A stretch of 64,000 nucleotides of DNA from Winogradskyella eckloniae (GTDB lineage Bacteria > Bacteroidota > Bacteroidia > Flavobacteriales > Flavobacteriaceae). The notes under the pieces were generated by a model. The model was not told where the DNA came from. It searched no databases and worked only from the letters and a program-made list of their open reading frames with translations. The position numbers and the translations under genes are program-made. The stretch is taken from NCBI RefSeq assembly GCF_013249045.1, contig NZ_JABRWP010000002.1, positions 186,001-250,000 of the forward strand, read 5' to 3'. Positions 27,169 to 36,398 of the stretch are shown here, piece after piece. Within the stretch, counting starts at the first letter, position 1. Each line of letters starts with the position of its first letter.

Positions 27169-29571
27169 ATGCTGTATACAATTCTTCAAGTTAGTGCTTT
27201 TCAGGCCTTGTTTTTATTGGTGTATGATATTTTTCTTAAGCGAGAAACCTTCTTTAATTACAATAGAGCATATCTCATCCTAACCGCAATATTATCTTTA
27301 GTATTGCCTTTTGTTAAATTTCCAGAATTAAAGACTATGACTACTAAAGATGTAGTTATAAGATTACCAGAAGTTTTTATTGGTACAAAAACACCATCAA
27401 ATTACGATATACAAATTGCCGAGCATGCAGGCATTATTATAGAGCAGCCGCAAACACCAATTTGGCAAATAGTAGCCATTGTAGGTATGGTCATTACCGC
27501 GCTAATTTTTCTAGTAAAAATTACAAAGATTTATAGGTTAAAACACCAAAATCCAAAACGTTGGAATGGCAATATTCTCGTCGTAAACCTAATAAAAAGT
27601 AGTGCTGCATTTTCGTTTTTTAACACCATATTTTTAGGCGATCATATTTCTGCAACTGAAAAACCTACTATATATAAGCACGAGATGGTTCATATTAAAG
27701 AATTACATACGGTAGATTTATTATTCTTTGAGTTGTTAAGAATAGTGTTTTGGTTCAATCCTTTAGTTTATATGTATCAAAAAAGAATAAAGGAATTACA
27801 CGAGTATATCGCAGATGCCAAAGCCGTAAAGCAAACCGGAAAATCTGAATATTACACCAGTTTACTCAATCAAGTATTAGACGTTAATCATGTTTCATTT
27901 ACAAATTCATTTTTCAACAAATCATTAATCAAAAAACGAATTACCATGTTGCAAAAATCAAAATCAAAACAACTCAATCTTATAAAATACGCTTTATTAC
28001 TGCCTTTGGTTTTTGGGATGTTAATTTATACATCAACTGAAGTTAGAGCGCAAAAGAATGATACTCCAAAGCAAGAATTATCTCAAGAATTAACAGATGC
28101 TGAGTTAATTAAAAAATATTATGATGAATATGTAGCCATGGAGAAAAATGGCTCTACGTTTTTTGAAATTACAGAGCATGCAGGATTTAGTAATAGAGAT
28201 AATGTGAAATATTTAAGCTCAAGAACTGAATTCTTAAAGTTGAAAGCATATATGGAATATATAGCAGATGGTATATTAAAACATAAATCAATTAAAGGCA
28301 CTTTAACTCGAAAAGACCTGGAGACCACTGACCTTATGAGGCTATCAAAATTTGAAACTTATAATGACTATAAGACTTACAAAAACACAAAAGAAGCGAA
28401 AGAACGTTGGGAAGCTAATGCAAGAGATGGTATTTTAAGATTATTTGTAGAAGAATTAGGTAACCAAACAACCAAAGATAAAGCCCGTTTAGATGGTTTC
28501 TTAAAGCAGTTAGAAAATGGTGATTATGAAAAAATTGTAATGACAGATGGTGCGTCTACATTTATAATTGAAGATTACCAAAGTCCTAAAGGATATAAGG
28601 AAGAAAAAGTAGAAATTGAAGTGCCATTTTCAATAGTAGATGAAACACCAACCACCATAGATTGTAAAGATTTAGAAAGCAATGCAGATAGAAAAAACTG
28701 CATGAATATGTTTGTAAACAAGCATATTGCTAAACATTTTAATACAAGTATTGGAGATAGTTTGCCTTCTGGAAGAAAGCGCATTTTTGTACAGTTTAAA
28801 ATAGGTAAAGATGGTATCGTTAAAGATGTAAAGGCAAGAGGACCAAGTGAAGCACTAGAAGTAGAGGCGAAACGTGTTATTGCAACGTTACCGCAGTTTA
28901 TTCCTGGTAAACAAAGAGGAAAAGTGGTTACAGTTCCTTTTTCTATTCCTATTGTTTTTCAGGTTAATGGTAATGATAAAATTAGTCAAGAAACCAAAAC
29001 TTACAGAGAACTTGTTGCTAAGAGAGATCGCATTTTGCAAACTTCAGAAGATGGAAATCCTGTTGTAATTCAATTAAATAAACAGATTTCAGAATTAGAG
29101 CAAAATTTAGAACGCGATATGGATAGTACCTATTTAGAAACCTTAAGAAAGCGTGAAGAAAAATTAATTGAAAGAAGCCTAAAAGATGGCTCTGTAGATA
29201 TTCCTTTTAGTGAGGTAGAAATCGCTCCAATGCATCCAGATTGTGATGCAATGGTCTTAGAAGAAGACAAAAGAAATTGTTTTGCAACAGCCATTAATAA
29301 ACATGTTGGACAGAATTTTAACATGAAACTCGCAGATTCGCTAGGTTTAACGCATGGAAAAAAACGTATCTATACCTATTTTACAGTTAACAAAAAGGGA
29401 GTTGTAGACCATATCGTTGCCAAAGGGCCACATCTAAAATTAGAAGAAGAAACGGTTAGAGTTTTAAAATTACTGCCACAATTTAAGCCAGGGAAACAAG
29501 ATGGTAATGCGGTAGATGTGCGTTATTCATTGCCAATTGTCTTTCAAATTAATGATATTAAAAACGATTAA
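27169..29571 (+). CDS. M56 (BlaR1-type) metallopeptidase with two TonB C-terminal-like domains
   Basis: An 800-residue inner-membrane protein. Four or so helices frame the zinc site HEMVH (171-175) with the downstream ELHEYIADA. After a last helix near 285 come about 500 periplasmic residues, with two similar domains ending LPxFxPGKxxGxxVxVxxSxPIVFQxN (about 510-600 and 695-800), as in TonB C-terminal domains. No penicillin-binding sensor domain is present, so the signal is unlikely to be a beta-lactam. Partner of the BlaI gene upstream. Confidence 0.88.
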   Translation: MLYTILQVSAFQALFLLVYDIFLKRETFFNYNRAYLILTAILSLVLPFVKFPELKTMTTKDVVIRLPEVFIGTKTPSNYDIQIAEHAGIIIEQPQTPIWQIVAIVGMVITALIFLVKITKIYRLKHQNPKRWNGNILVVNLIKSSAAFSFFNTIFLGDHISATEKPTIYKHEMVHIKELHTVDLLFFELLRIVFWFNPLVYMYQKRIKELHEYIADAKAVKQTGKSEYYTSLLNQVLDVNHVSFTNSFFNKSLIKKRITMLQKSKSKQLNLIKYALLLPLVFGMLIYTSTEVRAQKNDTPKQELSQELTDAELIKKYYDEYVAMEKNGSTFFEITEHAGFSNRDNVKYLSSRTEFLKLKAYMEYIADGILKHKSIKGTLTRKDLETTDLMRLSKFETYNDYKTYKNTKEAKERWEANARDGILRLFVEELGNQTTKDKARLDGFLKQLENGDYEKIVMTDGASTFIIEDYQSPKGYKEEKVEIEVPFSIVDETPTTIDCKDLESNADRKNCMNMFVNKHIAKHFNTSIGDSLPSGRKRIFVQFKIGKDGIVKDVKARGPSEALEVEAKRVIATLPQFIPGKQRGKVVTVPFSIPIVFQVNGNDKISQETKTYRELVAKRDRILQTSEDGNPVVIQLNKQISELEQNLERDMDSTYLETLRKREEKLIERSLKDGSVDIPFSEVEIAPMHPDCDAMVLEEDKRNCFATAINKHVGQNFNMKLADSLGLTHGKKRIYTYFTVNKKGVVDHIVAKGPHLKLEEETVRVLKLLPQFKPGKQDGNAVDVRYSLPIVFQINDIKND

Positions 29572-29582
29572 TTTAGTTAGGT

Positions 29583-30713
29583 ATGAGATTACTTGGGTTG
29601 TTATTCAGCTTGGTTTTTGCTTTTAGTATAAATGCACAAAACCTAAAAGACAAAGCCGATCATTTATATGCAAGCGGAAATTTTTCTAAAGCTATAGAGA
29701 CGTACAAATCGATGCGTAATTTAGATGATGTTTATGATGAAATAGCTAAGGCATATATAGCTATTGGAAACTATGGCAAGGCTTTAGAGTTCTATGAAAA
29801 AGCAAACAAAGCCAATGAAGATAACCTTCTCATTCAGTATGAATATGCTAAACTATTAGCCAAAACTAAAAAGTATGATCTCGCTAATGAGATGTTTTTA
29901 AACTTAATAAAATCAGATAGTATTAACCCTAATTATTATTACGAATTGGGTGTTGTTTTAGAAAAACAAAAAGATACAACAGCGTTGCGGCAATTTATTA
30001 AAACCTATGACTTAGATAATACACATCAAAAAGCAATCTTTAAAATTGCAAAGCATCATTTGCGAAAACGAAATTTTACAGAAGTTCATGGTTATGTAGA
30101 TAAAGGTCTTGAGCGTTATGAGCATAATGTAGAACTTATAAGTTTAAAGGCTCAAACGTATTATCATCAAGAATTTTATACACATGCTATAGATTGGTTT
30201 AAAAAATTACTAGCCTTAGGAGAGAAATCAGAATTTATTCACGAAAAATTAAGTTTGAGTTATGCTCAAAATTCAGATTATCAAGACGCTATTTACCACA
30301 GAAAACAAGCTTTAAAATATAACCCTTACGATGCTAATGCCATGTATGTAATTGGTACATATTACGAGAGTTTAAAGCAATTTGAAACCGCTGAAGATTA
30401 CGTTAAAAAATCACTATTTATTAAAGATCAACCACTTGGTAGAGAATATCAAAAGCTAGGAATACTATTAAATAGGCAAAAAAAATACGACGAGGCTATA
30501 AAAGCGTTTCAAAAATCTTTAAAAGAAGATCCGACTAATACTATGGTTGAGTTTTATATTCTGAGAACAAAAGATGAATATTATGCCGATTTAGATAGCA
30601 AAATTAAACTCTATGAGCAATTTATAGTCAAGCATAAAAAAAGCTTCTTTGTTAAATATGCAGAAGCGCGCTTGCAAGAATTAAAACGCGAAAAACTCTT
30701 AGAGGAAAATTAA
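29583..30713 (+). CDS. Exported tetratricopeptide repeat protein
   Basis: A 376-residue protein with a signal peptide (cleavage after about INAQ, residue 19) and TPR units across most of its length (for example KAIETYKSMRNLDDVYDEIAKAYIAIGNYGKALEFYEKA start, and YDEAIKAFQKSLKEDPTN near 325). It lies 11 bp after the M56 gene on the same strand, so it is likely part of the same transcript and may be an interaction partner of the periplasmic part. Confidence 0.82.
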   Translation: MRLLGLLFSLVFAFSINAQNLKDKADHLYASGNFSKAIETYKSMRNLDDVYDEIAKAYIAIGNYGKALEFYEKANKANEDNLLIQYEYAKLLAKTKKYDLANEMFLNLIKSDSINPNYYYELGVVLEKQKDTTALRQFIKTYDLDNTHQKAIFKIAKHHLRKRNFTEVHGYVDKGLERYEHNVELISLKAQTYYHQEFYTHAIDWFKKLLALGEKSEFIHEKLSLSYAQNSDYQDAIYHRKQALKYNPYDANAMYVIGTYYESLKQFETAEDYVKKSLFIKDQPLGREYQKLGILLNRQKKYDEAIKAFQKSLKEDPTNTMVEFYILRTKDEYYADLDSKIKLYEQFIVKHKKSFFVKYAEARLQELKREKLLEEN

Positions 30714-30827
30714 ATTAAGGCATATAATTACGGAAACATAGTTGTCTAAGTGATTGATTCTAAAAGCGAAGCGATCTAGCACGTTTTAAATAAAATATTC
30801 GTACTTTTCGGCATCAGAATTCTATAA

Positions 30828-31304
30828 ATGAACCGAATTGTTTGTCTTTTAATCTTACTTTTTGCAACCTCTTGCAATTACTTTGAAAAGAAGAAAGTCT
30901 ATCCTGAAGATTTAATTGAGGAGGAACTGCAGGCAATTAATTGGACTGAAGTAGATACCTACCCAACCTTTGCGAGTTGTGATTCTATAACCGTAAAAGA
31001 AGAGAGTAAAGTATGTTTTCAAAATACACTTATTACGAGTGTAAATCAGTATTTAGCAGAACAAAATATTGTAGTAACTAATGATGTTTTTGATACTATA
31101 AAACTGAATATTATTATTGACAAGCATGGATTATTAGAGATAGAATCTATAAAAATACATCCGGAAACAGTTGTAGAAATTCCGGAAATAGATAGTCTTT
31201 TAAGACAAAGTTTAAAACATATTCCTAAAATCTATCCTGCAATAAAGAGAGGACAGCAAGTTACTACAGCTTTTCAATTGCCAGTAATTGTACAAATCAA
31301 TTAA
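30828..31304 (+). CDS. Small lipoprotein resembling a TonB C-terminal domain
   Basis: A 158-residue predicted lipoprotein (lipobox LFATSC, Cys16). The body matches the pattern of the two repeats in the M56 protein: a Cys pair (SCDSIT, KVCFQN), a conserved hydrophobic core and an ending of PVIVQIN. It has no membrane helix apart from the signal. It therefore looks like a detached single domain from the M56 protein. It is 114 bp after the TPR gene. Confidence 0.65.
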   Translation: MNRIVCLLILLFATSCNYFEKKKVYPEDLIEEELQAINWTEVDTYPTFASCDSITVKEESKVCFQNTLITSVNQYLAEQNIVVTNDVFDTIKLNIIIDKHGLLEIESIKIHPETVVEIPEIDSLLRQSLKHIPKIYPAIKRGQQVTTAFQLPVIVQIN

Positions 31305-31311
31305 TGTGTCA

Positions 31312-32049
31312 TTAAAACCGAACGGCAAACTTCTGCAATAGTCTAAGGACTTCGATATATAACCAAATAAGGGTGGCTAAAAGTCCCCAAGTTGCAATCC
31401 ATTCCTTGTATTTAGGCGCTTTATTTTTGTAGCGTTCTATATAATCAAAGTCGAGTAACAATGCAAAGGAAGCAACAATGGCAGCCAAAACATTAAAAAT
31501 GATAGCCAACCAAGACGTGCCCCAAATATAAGTTTTGATACCAAAAAAACTTAGAATCCAGGATATTAAATAGACAAGCATAATACTAACGGTTGCTGTA
31601 ATCACAACACTTCTTAGCTTTTTAGTAACAACAATAATTCTAAGTTGATATAGAAACAACATCACAAAAAACGTCACGATAGTTACACCAATAGCTTGGT
31701 AAGGCAATTCGGGATAATGACGATGCCCATAAGCAGAAAAGCCACCAAGAAAGCAGCCTTTTGCAATAATATAAAACGGAACCAAAATAGGCGACCAATG
31801 TTGTCTTACAGAAATTAACACGCTAATAATAGCGGCTGCAAGCATACCTCCTAATGTAAACCATTGCATAGAAATGCCAGCTTCATTGAGCTTCCATAAA
31901 TATGTAGTAATAGCAGCAATGACAATTATCCCGAAAATAGACTTAAAAAAAATACCAGAAACGGTCATTTTTTTGGTAGTCGATTTTCTGTCATCCCAGA
32001 AATAACGATTAAATACAGGATTAGAAGTTTTTAAATTGCGTAATGCCAT
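31312..32049 (-). CDS. Bax inhibitor-1/YccA family membrane protein
   Basis: A 245-residue protein with about seven membrane helices. The pattern MALRNLKTSNPVFNRYFW at the start and the helix pair with FDYIERYKNKAPKYKEW near 205 match the Bacteroidota branch of the YccA/Bax inhibitor-1 family. E. coli YccA interacts with FtsH; whether this one does is not shown. It abuts the next gene upstream by 3 bp. Confidence 0.85.
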   Translation of the reverse strand: MALRNLKTSNPVFNRYFWDDRKSTTKKMTVSGIFFKSIFGIIVIAAITTYLWKLNEAGISMQWFTLGGMLAAAIISVLISVRQHWSPILVPFYIIAKGCFLGGFSAYGHRHYPELPYQAIGVTIVTFFVMLFLYQLRIIVVTKKLRSVVITATVSIMLVYLISWILSFFGIKTYIWGTSWLAIIFNVLAAIVASFALLLDFDYIERYKNKAPKYKEWIATWGLLATLIWLYIEVLRLLQKFAVRF

Positions 32050-32052
32050 TCA

Positions 32053-32913
32053 TTATAAATTAAACTTATAACCTATAGATAAATCAGTAGAAAAATTACC
32101 CTGATTTTTTAGGAACGCAGCAAATAATTCACCATAAGTTATGGTAAGGTAGCTATTTTTTCCAACTTTTATATCAGAGCCAATACCAAAAATAAAAGGG
32201 ACATCTAAAGACGTTGCGCTATTGTCTACATCGTTATTATTAGCATCTTTTAGCGTAGAGTTAAACATATTAACGGTCACTAATTTCACTTGTCCATAAA
32301 CTGAAAAACAAGATTTATTAACCAATCTATAGCGATAGCCCAATGCAAATTCTGTAGTGCTATAATTAAATTCATCTGTATCAAAAGCATGTCTTGCTTG
32401 TAAAATTCCGGAATGTCTTGGTAAAGAATCAGCTTCAAAAAATTCTAATTCTCCTCCCAATAGAAGGCCTAACGCGTTTTCCGGGTTTTCAACAAACGGA
32501 CTGTTTGTAAAACCTCCAAAAGCGCCTAATCGTAACCCAATTTTACCTTTTTTAACGGCACTATTATAGGCATTGTCTTCAGATAAATTATAGGCATCGA
32601 TTAAAGATTTTATATCGTATAATCTAAACTTTAAAGATTCAGTTTCTTTACCATTTGTAAGATTACTCAACGTAGTTTTGTATTCTGCAAGATAATTTTT
32701 GTCTTTACCTTTAGAGTTAATTAACTCGGTAATAGTATTGTTTTTTTTAACAAAGTATCTAAAACCACCGTTTTCACTGGTCCATAGTAAACTTAGTTTT
32801 CCTTTTACTTCAGTGTTGAGTTCTAATGTTTCACCATTAATAGTGTAGTTTTCTTGGGAGAAATTAAATTGAAAAGTAAAAAGCAATAAAATAAAAAAGT
32901 AAAACGTTTTCAT
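32053..32913 (-). CDS. Exported beta-barrel-like outer membrane protein
   Basis: A 286-residue protein with a signal peptide (to about NFSQ, residue 19). The first 120 residues resemble a small exported domain (INGETLELNTEVKGKLSLLW). The rest alternates short aromatic strands (RLGAFGGFTN, FALGYRYRL, FSVYGQVKL, SIGYKFNL end), as in an outer-membrane barrel of eight or so strands. Function unknown. It lies 51 bp from the GT2 gene on the same strand. Confidence 0.7.
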   Translation of the reverse strand: MKTFYFFILLLFTFQFNFSQENYTINGETLELNTEVKGKLSLLWTSENGGFRYFVKKNNTITELINSKGKDKNYLAEYKTTLSNLTNGKETESLKFRLYDIKSLIDAYNLSEDNAYNSAVKKGKIGLRLGAFGGFTNSPFVENPENALGLLLGGELEFFEADSLPRHSGILQARHAFDTDEFNYSTTEFALGYRYRLVNKSCFSVYGQVKLVTVNMFNSTLKDANNNDVDNSATSLDVPFIFGIGSDIKVGKNSYLTITYGELFAAFLKNQGNFSTDLSIGYKFNL

Positions 32914-32964
32914 GCGTTACGAGATTTGGTTATCGTAAAACTATATGAAATCGACATAGTGACA

Positions 32965-34098
32965 TTATTTTTTCGATGTTCTACCTTTCCAACGGTATGA
33001 TTTAAAGAATGATAGGATAAAGATACCAATATTAAAGACAGGATAGAGTAGGCTAGATATTATAAATGAAGGTAAAATAGCTTCTTGTTTAAAGAATCGC
33101 AACGTTTTAAATACTAATAAAAAGTCGATACTAAATTTAATAATCAGTAAAGCTAGCACTGATTTTATGGAAATAAGGCCTAGAAAATAAGTTGGTAATA
33201 ACGAAAGACACATTACATTTTCTAATATTACCAAAGCACCTATTATTTTTGTCGTCTTTTGAGCTAAGCTGCTGGTTTTAGAAGCCCATCGTATACGCTG
33301 ATGTAGTAATGCATCTAAATTTTTGGCAGCATGTGTGGTTACAATTGCTTGCTTACATTTTAAATAATGGACGTTTTTCTTATTCTTTTTTACTAATTTT
33401 TCTAAAAGAAATACATCGTCACCACTCGCTATAGTGGTATTACCATCAAAACCACTGACATGGTAAAATGCTGTTTTTAAATATGCAAAATTAGCACCAT
33501 TGCAAAGCATTGGTTTTTGTATGCCAAAACTACCAATAGTTACACCTTGTAGACTTAAGAAATCTAAGGTTTGAAAGCGATTAAAAAAGGAAGATACGCC
33601 TTTGTAAGTCACAGGTGCGACTATTGCTTGTGTTTCATGGTGTTGAATAAATTCATCAAAACTATCTAACCAATATTTTGGTAAAATACAATCTGCATCT
33701 GTGGTTACAATCCACTCGTTTTTTGATAAAGAAACACCTAAGGTAATAGCATCTTTTTTTGCAGCATTAGACCTTCTTTGATTGTCTATAATTTGAAGAT
33801 TTAGACTAGAGAATGATTTTTTAGATATTATTTTCTCAATAATTTCTACTGACTTATCTTCAGATTTATCGTTGATTAAAACAACTTCAAAATAAGAAGG
33901 CGGATAATTAAGTTGTTCTATAGACTTTAATAAGTTAGTAAGATTCTCGGCTTCATTTCTAAACGGAATAATTAATGAAAATTTAGTGCGAGCAGGTACA
34001 TCTTGAAGATTAAATTCTTCGACCTTATCAAAACCTAGTAGAATTACACCAATAACGACTAAGTAACTAATACTAATAACAATAAATAAAGTTAGCAT
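32965..34098 (-). CDS. Glycosyltransferase family 2
   Basis: A 377-residue GT2 enzyme: an N-terminal membrane helix, SLIIPFRNEAENL near residue 44, the metal-binding TTDADCILP near residue 130 (DxD), the acceptor segment SGDDVFLLEKL near 227 and RIRWASKTS (R..RW motif) near 270, then C-terminal membrane helices. The arrangement is that of processive or lipid-linked GT2 enzymes. It overlaps the YbhN-like gene by 7 bp, an operon pair. Confidence 0.85.
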   Translation of the reverse strand: MLTLFIVISISYLVVIGVILLGFDKVEEFNLQDVPARTKFSLIIPFRNEAENLTNLLKSIEQLNYPPSYFEVVLINDKSEDKSVEIIEKIISKKSFSSLNLQIIDNQRRSNAAKKDAITLGVSLSKNEWIVTTDADCILPKYWLDSFDEFIQHHETQAIVAPVTYKGVSSFFNRFQTLDFLSLQGVTIGSFGIQKPMLCNGANFAYLKTAFYHVSGFDGNTTIASGDDVFLLEKLVKKNKKNVHYLKCKQAIVTTHAAKNLDALLHQRIRWASKTSSLAQKTTKIIGALVILENVMCLSLLPTYFLGLISIKSVLALLIIKFSIDFLLVFKTLRFFKQEAILPSFIISSLLYPVFNIGIFILSFFKSYRWKGRTSKK

Positions 34099-35066
34099 TG
34101 CGATATAGGTTTAGGAAATTTAAAGTTAAGTACAAAATAACTACCAATAACACTAGGTAATACAAAATTTAAGAGCCACATTAAGGTGGTTATTGATAAA
34201 ATGGTCAATTCATCAATACCAAGATAACCAAATAAATAAACGGCAATACCACCTTTAACAATAACATCGAAAATAGCTATTGTTGGGATGATTGAAGATA
34301 ATAAATAGAAACTAGAGATAACAATCATAGCGTTCATGTAGCTGATATCTACACTAAAAATTCTTAATAAAACGAAAAACTGAAATGAGAAAATCGCATA
34401 ACGAAGTAGAGACAATAATAGAGTTAAGCGCTTCGTTGTTATAGAAATTGATTTGGTAAATGCTACAATGGTAGCCATTGAAAATCCTTTTATTTTAAAG
34501 TGTTTTTGCTTTGTGCCTAAAAAGGTAAACAAAATCACGATTATAAAGAATAGAGTGATTTTGGCGATTTTAAAATAATTAAGGTCAATATGATATCGAT
34601 TGGTAAAGAGCAAAAAGCAAATAGAACCAGTTATCATCGTAATAGACATTTGAGACAAATTGCCAATGAGGTTTAGCAGTATTATTTTTGTTCTTAAAGG
34701 TTTTGAATAGTACATAGCTTTAGCGCCATAATCACCAATTCGGTTTGGTGTAATTAGGGATGTTGTAAGTGCTGCGAAACTTTGAACAAAAGCAGAATTA
34801 AAGGAAATGGAGTTTATTGTTTTAACTAAATGTTGCCATTTTAAAATTTCGAAAAACCAATTAAAAAAGCTTAAAAAGATTAAAAAAATGATGTTTTGAA
34901 CCGAAAAAGTGTCGTTTTGCTTTAAAAATGAGATAAAATCGAGAAATTTTAAATTCTCATTTGCAATAACTTTAGAATAAATAAAATAAAATGCACCAAC
35001 TACAATGCTTATCTTAATAAGGACAAAGAAGAATTGTTTAGCTTTGTAATGCAAGGATACATTCAT
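34092..35066 (-). CDS. YbhN-type lysylphosphatidylglycerol synthase transmembrane domain protein
   Basis: A polytopic protein of the UPF0104/YbhN family with about eight helices. A reading frame extends to 35135, but this would overlap the divergent barrel gene at 35095, so I place the start at the ATG at 35066, giving 324 residues that begin MNVSLHYKAKQFFF. The family signature TPNRIGDYGAKA lies near residue 111 from this start. Such proteins are often coupled to GT2 enzymes, as here. Confidence 0.75.
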   Translation of the reverse strand: MNVSLHYKAKQFFFVLIKISIVVGAFYFIYSKVIANENLKFLDFISFLKQNDTFSVQNIIFLIFLSFFNWFFEILKWQHLVKTINSISFNSAFVQSFAALTTSLITPNRIGDYGAKAMYYSKPLRTKIILLNLIGNLSQMSITMITGSICFLLFTNRYHIDLNYFKIAKITLFFIIVILFTFLGTKQKHFKIKGFSMATIVAFTKSISITTKRLTLLLSLLRYAIFSFQFFVLLRIFSVDISYMNAMIVISSFYLLSSIIPTIAIFDVIVKGGIAVYLFGYLGIDELTILSITTLMWLLNFVLPSVIGSYFVLNFKFPKPISQC

Positions 35067-35094
35067 AAGTACAAATAAAATCAAAAACTTAGAG

Positions 35095-35736
35095 ATGCGA
35101 TACAATTTTAAACAATACCTTTTCTTTTTTATCATCGTTTTTATAACCTTTGGTAGTGCGGCACAATTAAGAGATACTGCAAAATGGAAGGCACTTTTTG
35201 CACTTGGTGTTAATTACCCAACTACAGATGGTTTTGTAAATGGTTCTTATGCACAGGCAGTAAATTTTCCAACGGTAAATTTAGGCGTTCAGCATATGTT
35301 AAAAAGGGAATATGGTGTAAAATTAGATTTTGGATTTAATCGGTTTAAAAGCCACGAAGACACGCCAGAATTTAAGATTAATTATTCAAGAATTAACGCT
35401 CAGTTTGTATTTGATCCTTCTAATTATATAGGGTTTTTACCTTCGCGATTACGAACAGTTTTGCATGCAGGACCAGGAGTGTCTTTTGCCAAACCATTAG
35501 GTACATTGAAAGAAAATAAACAAACCTATTTAAATCTGCTTGGTGGTTTAGAAATTCATTATGCTATTAATGAAAAGGTGTCTGTGTTTACTGATGTAGC
35601 ATATATTTACGGATTTACAAGCTTAGAAGATTATAATCCTGCATTGCCAAATGGTTTAGGAGCCTTTAATGGTAGTGTTTTTAACCTTACCTTTGGTTTG
35701 GCAGTTTCGTTAAGTGGTTGTCAATATTGTGACTAA
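35095..35736 (+). CDS. Exported outer-membrane beta-barrel protein
   Basis: A 213-residue protein with a signal peptide (cleavage after about GSAAQ, residue 24). The rest is a run of amphipathic strands (GVNYPTTDGF, GVKLDFGFNRF, GGLEIHYAI, VFTDVAYIYGF, FNLTFGLAVSL), suggesting a barrel. It is 12 bp from ruvC. Divergent from the YbhN gene, with only about 28 bp between the starts chosen here. Confidence 0.72.
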   Translation: MRYNFKQYLFFFIIVFITFGSAAQLRDTAKWKALFALGVNYPTTDGFVNGSYAQAVNFPTVNLGVQHMLKREYGVKLDFGFNRFKSHEDTPEFKINYSRINAQFVFDPSNYIGFLPSRLRTVLHAGPGVSFAKPLGTLKENKQTYLNLLGGLEIHYAINEKVSVFTDVAYIYGFTSLEDYNPALPNGLGAFNGSVFNLTFGLAVSLSGCQYCD

Positions 35737-35748
35737 CCTATAGCAAAA

Positions 35749-36309
35749 ATGAGTAAAGAAAAAATTATTTTAGGCATTGATCCAGGTACAACCATTATGG
35801 GTTTTGGGCTCATAAAAGTGGTTGGTAAAAAAATGGAATTTATGCAACTTAATGAGCTAATACTCAAAAAGTACGATGATCATTATCTAAAATTAAAACT
35901 CATTTTTGAACGGACTGTAGAGCTTATTGATACGTATCATCCAGATGAAATAGCAATTGAAGCACCATTCTTTGGGAAAAACGTACAAAGTATGCTTAAG
36001 TTAGGACGCGCACAAGGTGTTGCTATGGCAGCAGGTTTATCTCGCGAAGTACCAATTACGGAATATGCGCCTAAGAAAATTAAAATGGCCATAACGGGAA
36101 ACGGAAATGCAAGTAAAGAACAAGTAGCTAAAATGTTACAAAGCATGTTGGGACTAAAAACAATTCCTAAAAACCTCGATTCTATGGATGGTTTAGCTGC
36201 TGCAGTTTGTCATTTTTATAACCAAGGTAGAGTAGAGGTTGGTAAAAGTTATTCTGGTTGGGCTTCTTTTGTAAAGCAGAATGAAGGACGTGTAAAAAAA
36301 GCCCCTTAA
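35749..36309 (+). CDS. ruvC: Crossover junction endodeoxyribonuclease RuvC
   Basis: A 186-residue Holliday-junction resolvase. GIDPGTT near residue 10 carries the first catalytic Asp, IAIEAPFFGKN near 66 the Glu, and DSMDGLAAAVCHF near 145 the C-terminal acidic residues. The last four residues (KKAP) and stop codon are read from a dispersed repeat inserted at 36299-36398, so the native C terminus may have been altered slightly. Confidence 0.93.
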   Translation: MSKEKIILGIDPGTTIMGFGLIKVVGKKMEFMQLNELILKKYDDHYLKLKLIFERTVELIDTYHPDEIAIEAPFFGKNVQSMLKLGRAQGVAMAAGLSREVPITEYAPKKIKMAITGNGNASKEQVAKMLQSMLGLKTIPKNLDSMDGLAAAVCHFYNQGRVEVGKSYSGWASFVKQNEGRVKKAP

Positions 36310-36398
36310 TCCCCAAAGGGGAAAATAATACGTAATGATAAATGAACCAAAACGTATGAGTAAGAATTCTTCCCTTTTGGGGAAGTTAGAAGGGGCTT
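36299..36398. repeat. Dispersed inverted-repeat element at the ruvC-hemW junction
   Basis: An element of about 100 bp with imperfect terminal inverted repeats: 36299-36323 (AAGCCCCTTAATCCCCAAAG core) and 36370-36398 (CCCTTTTGGGGAAGTTAGAA core). Elements of this kind are common and dispersed in Flavobacteriaceae. The left arm provides the ruvC stop; the right arm is read as protein, LLGKLEGAS, in the hemW N terminus. Confidence 0.72.

Noticed and set aside
35067-35135. Extended N terminus of the YbhN-like protein
   Set aside because: It overlaps the signal peptide of the divergent gene at 35095; the internal ATG at 35066 gives a normal family start.
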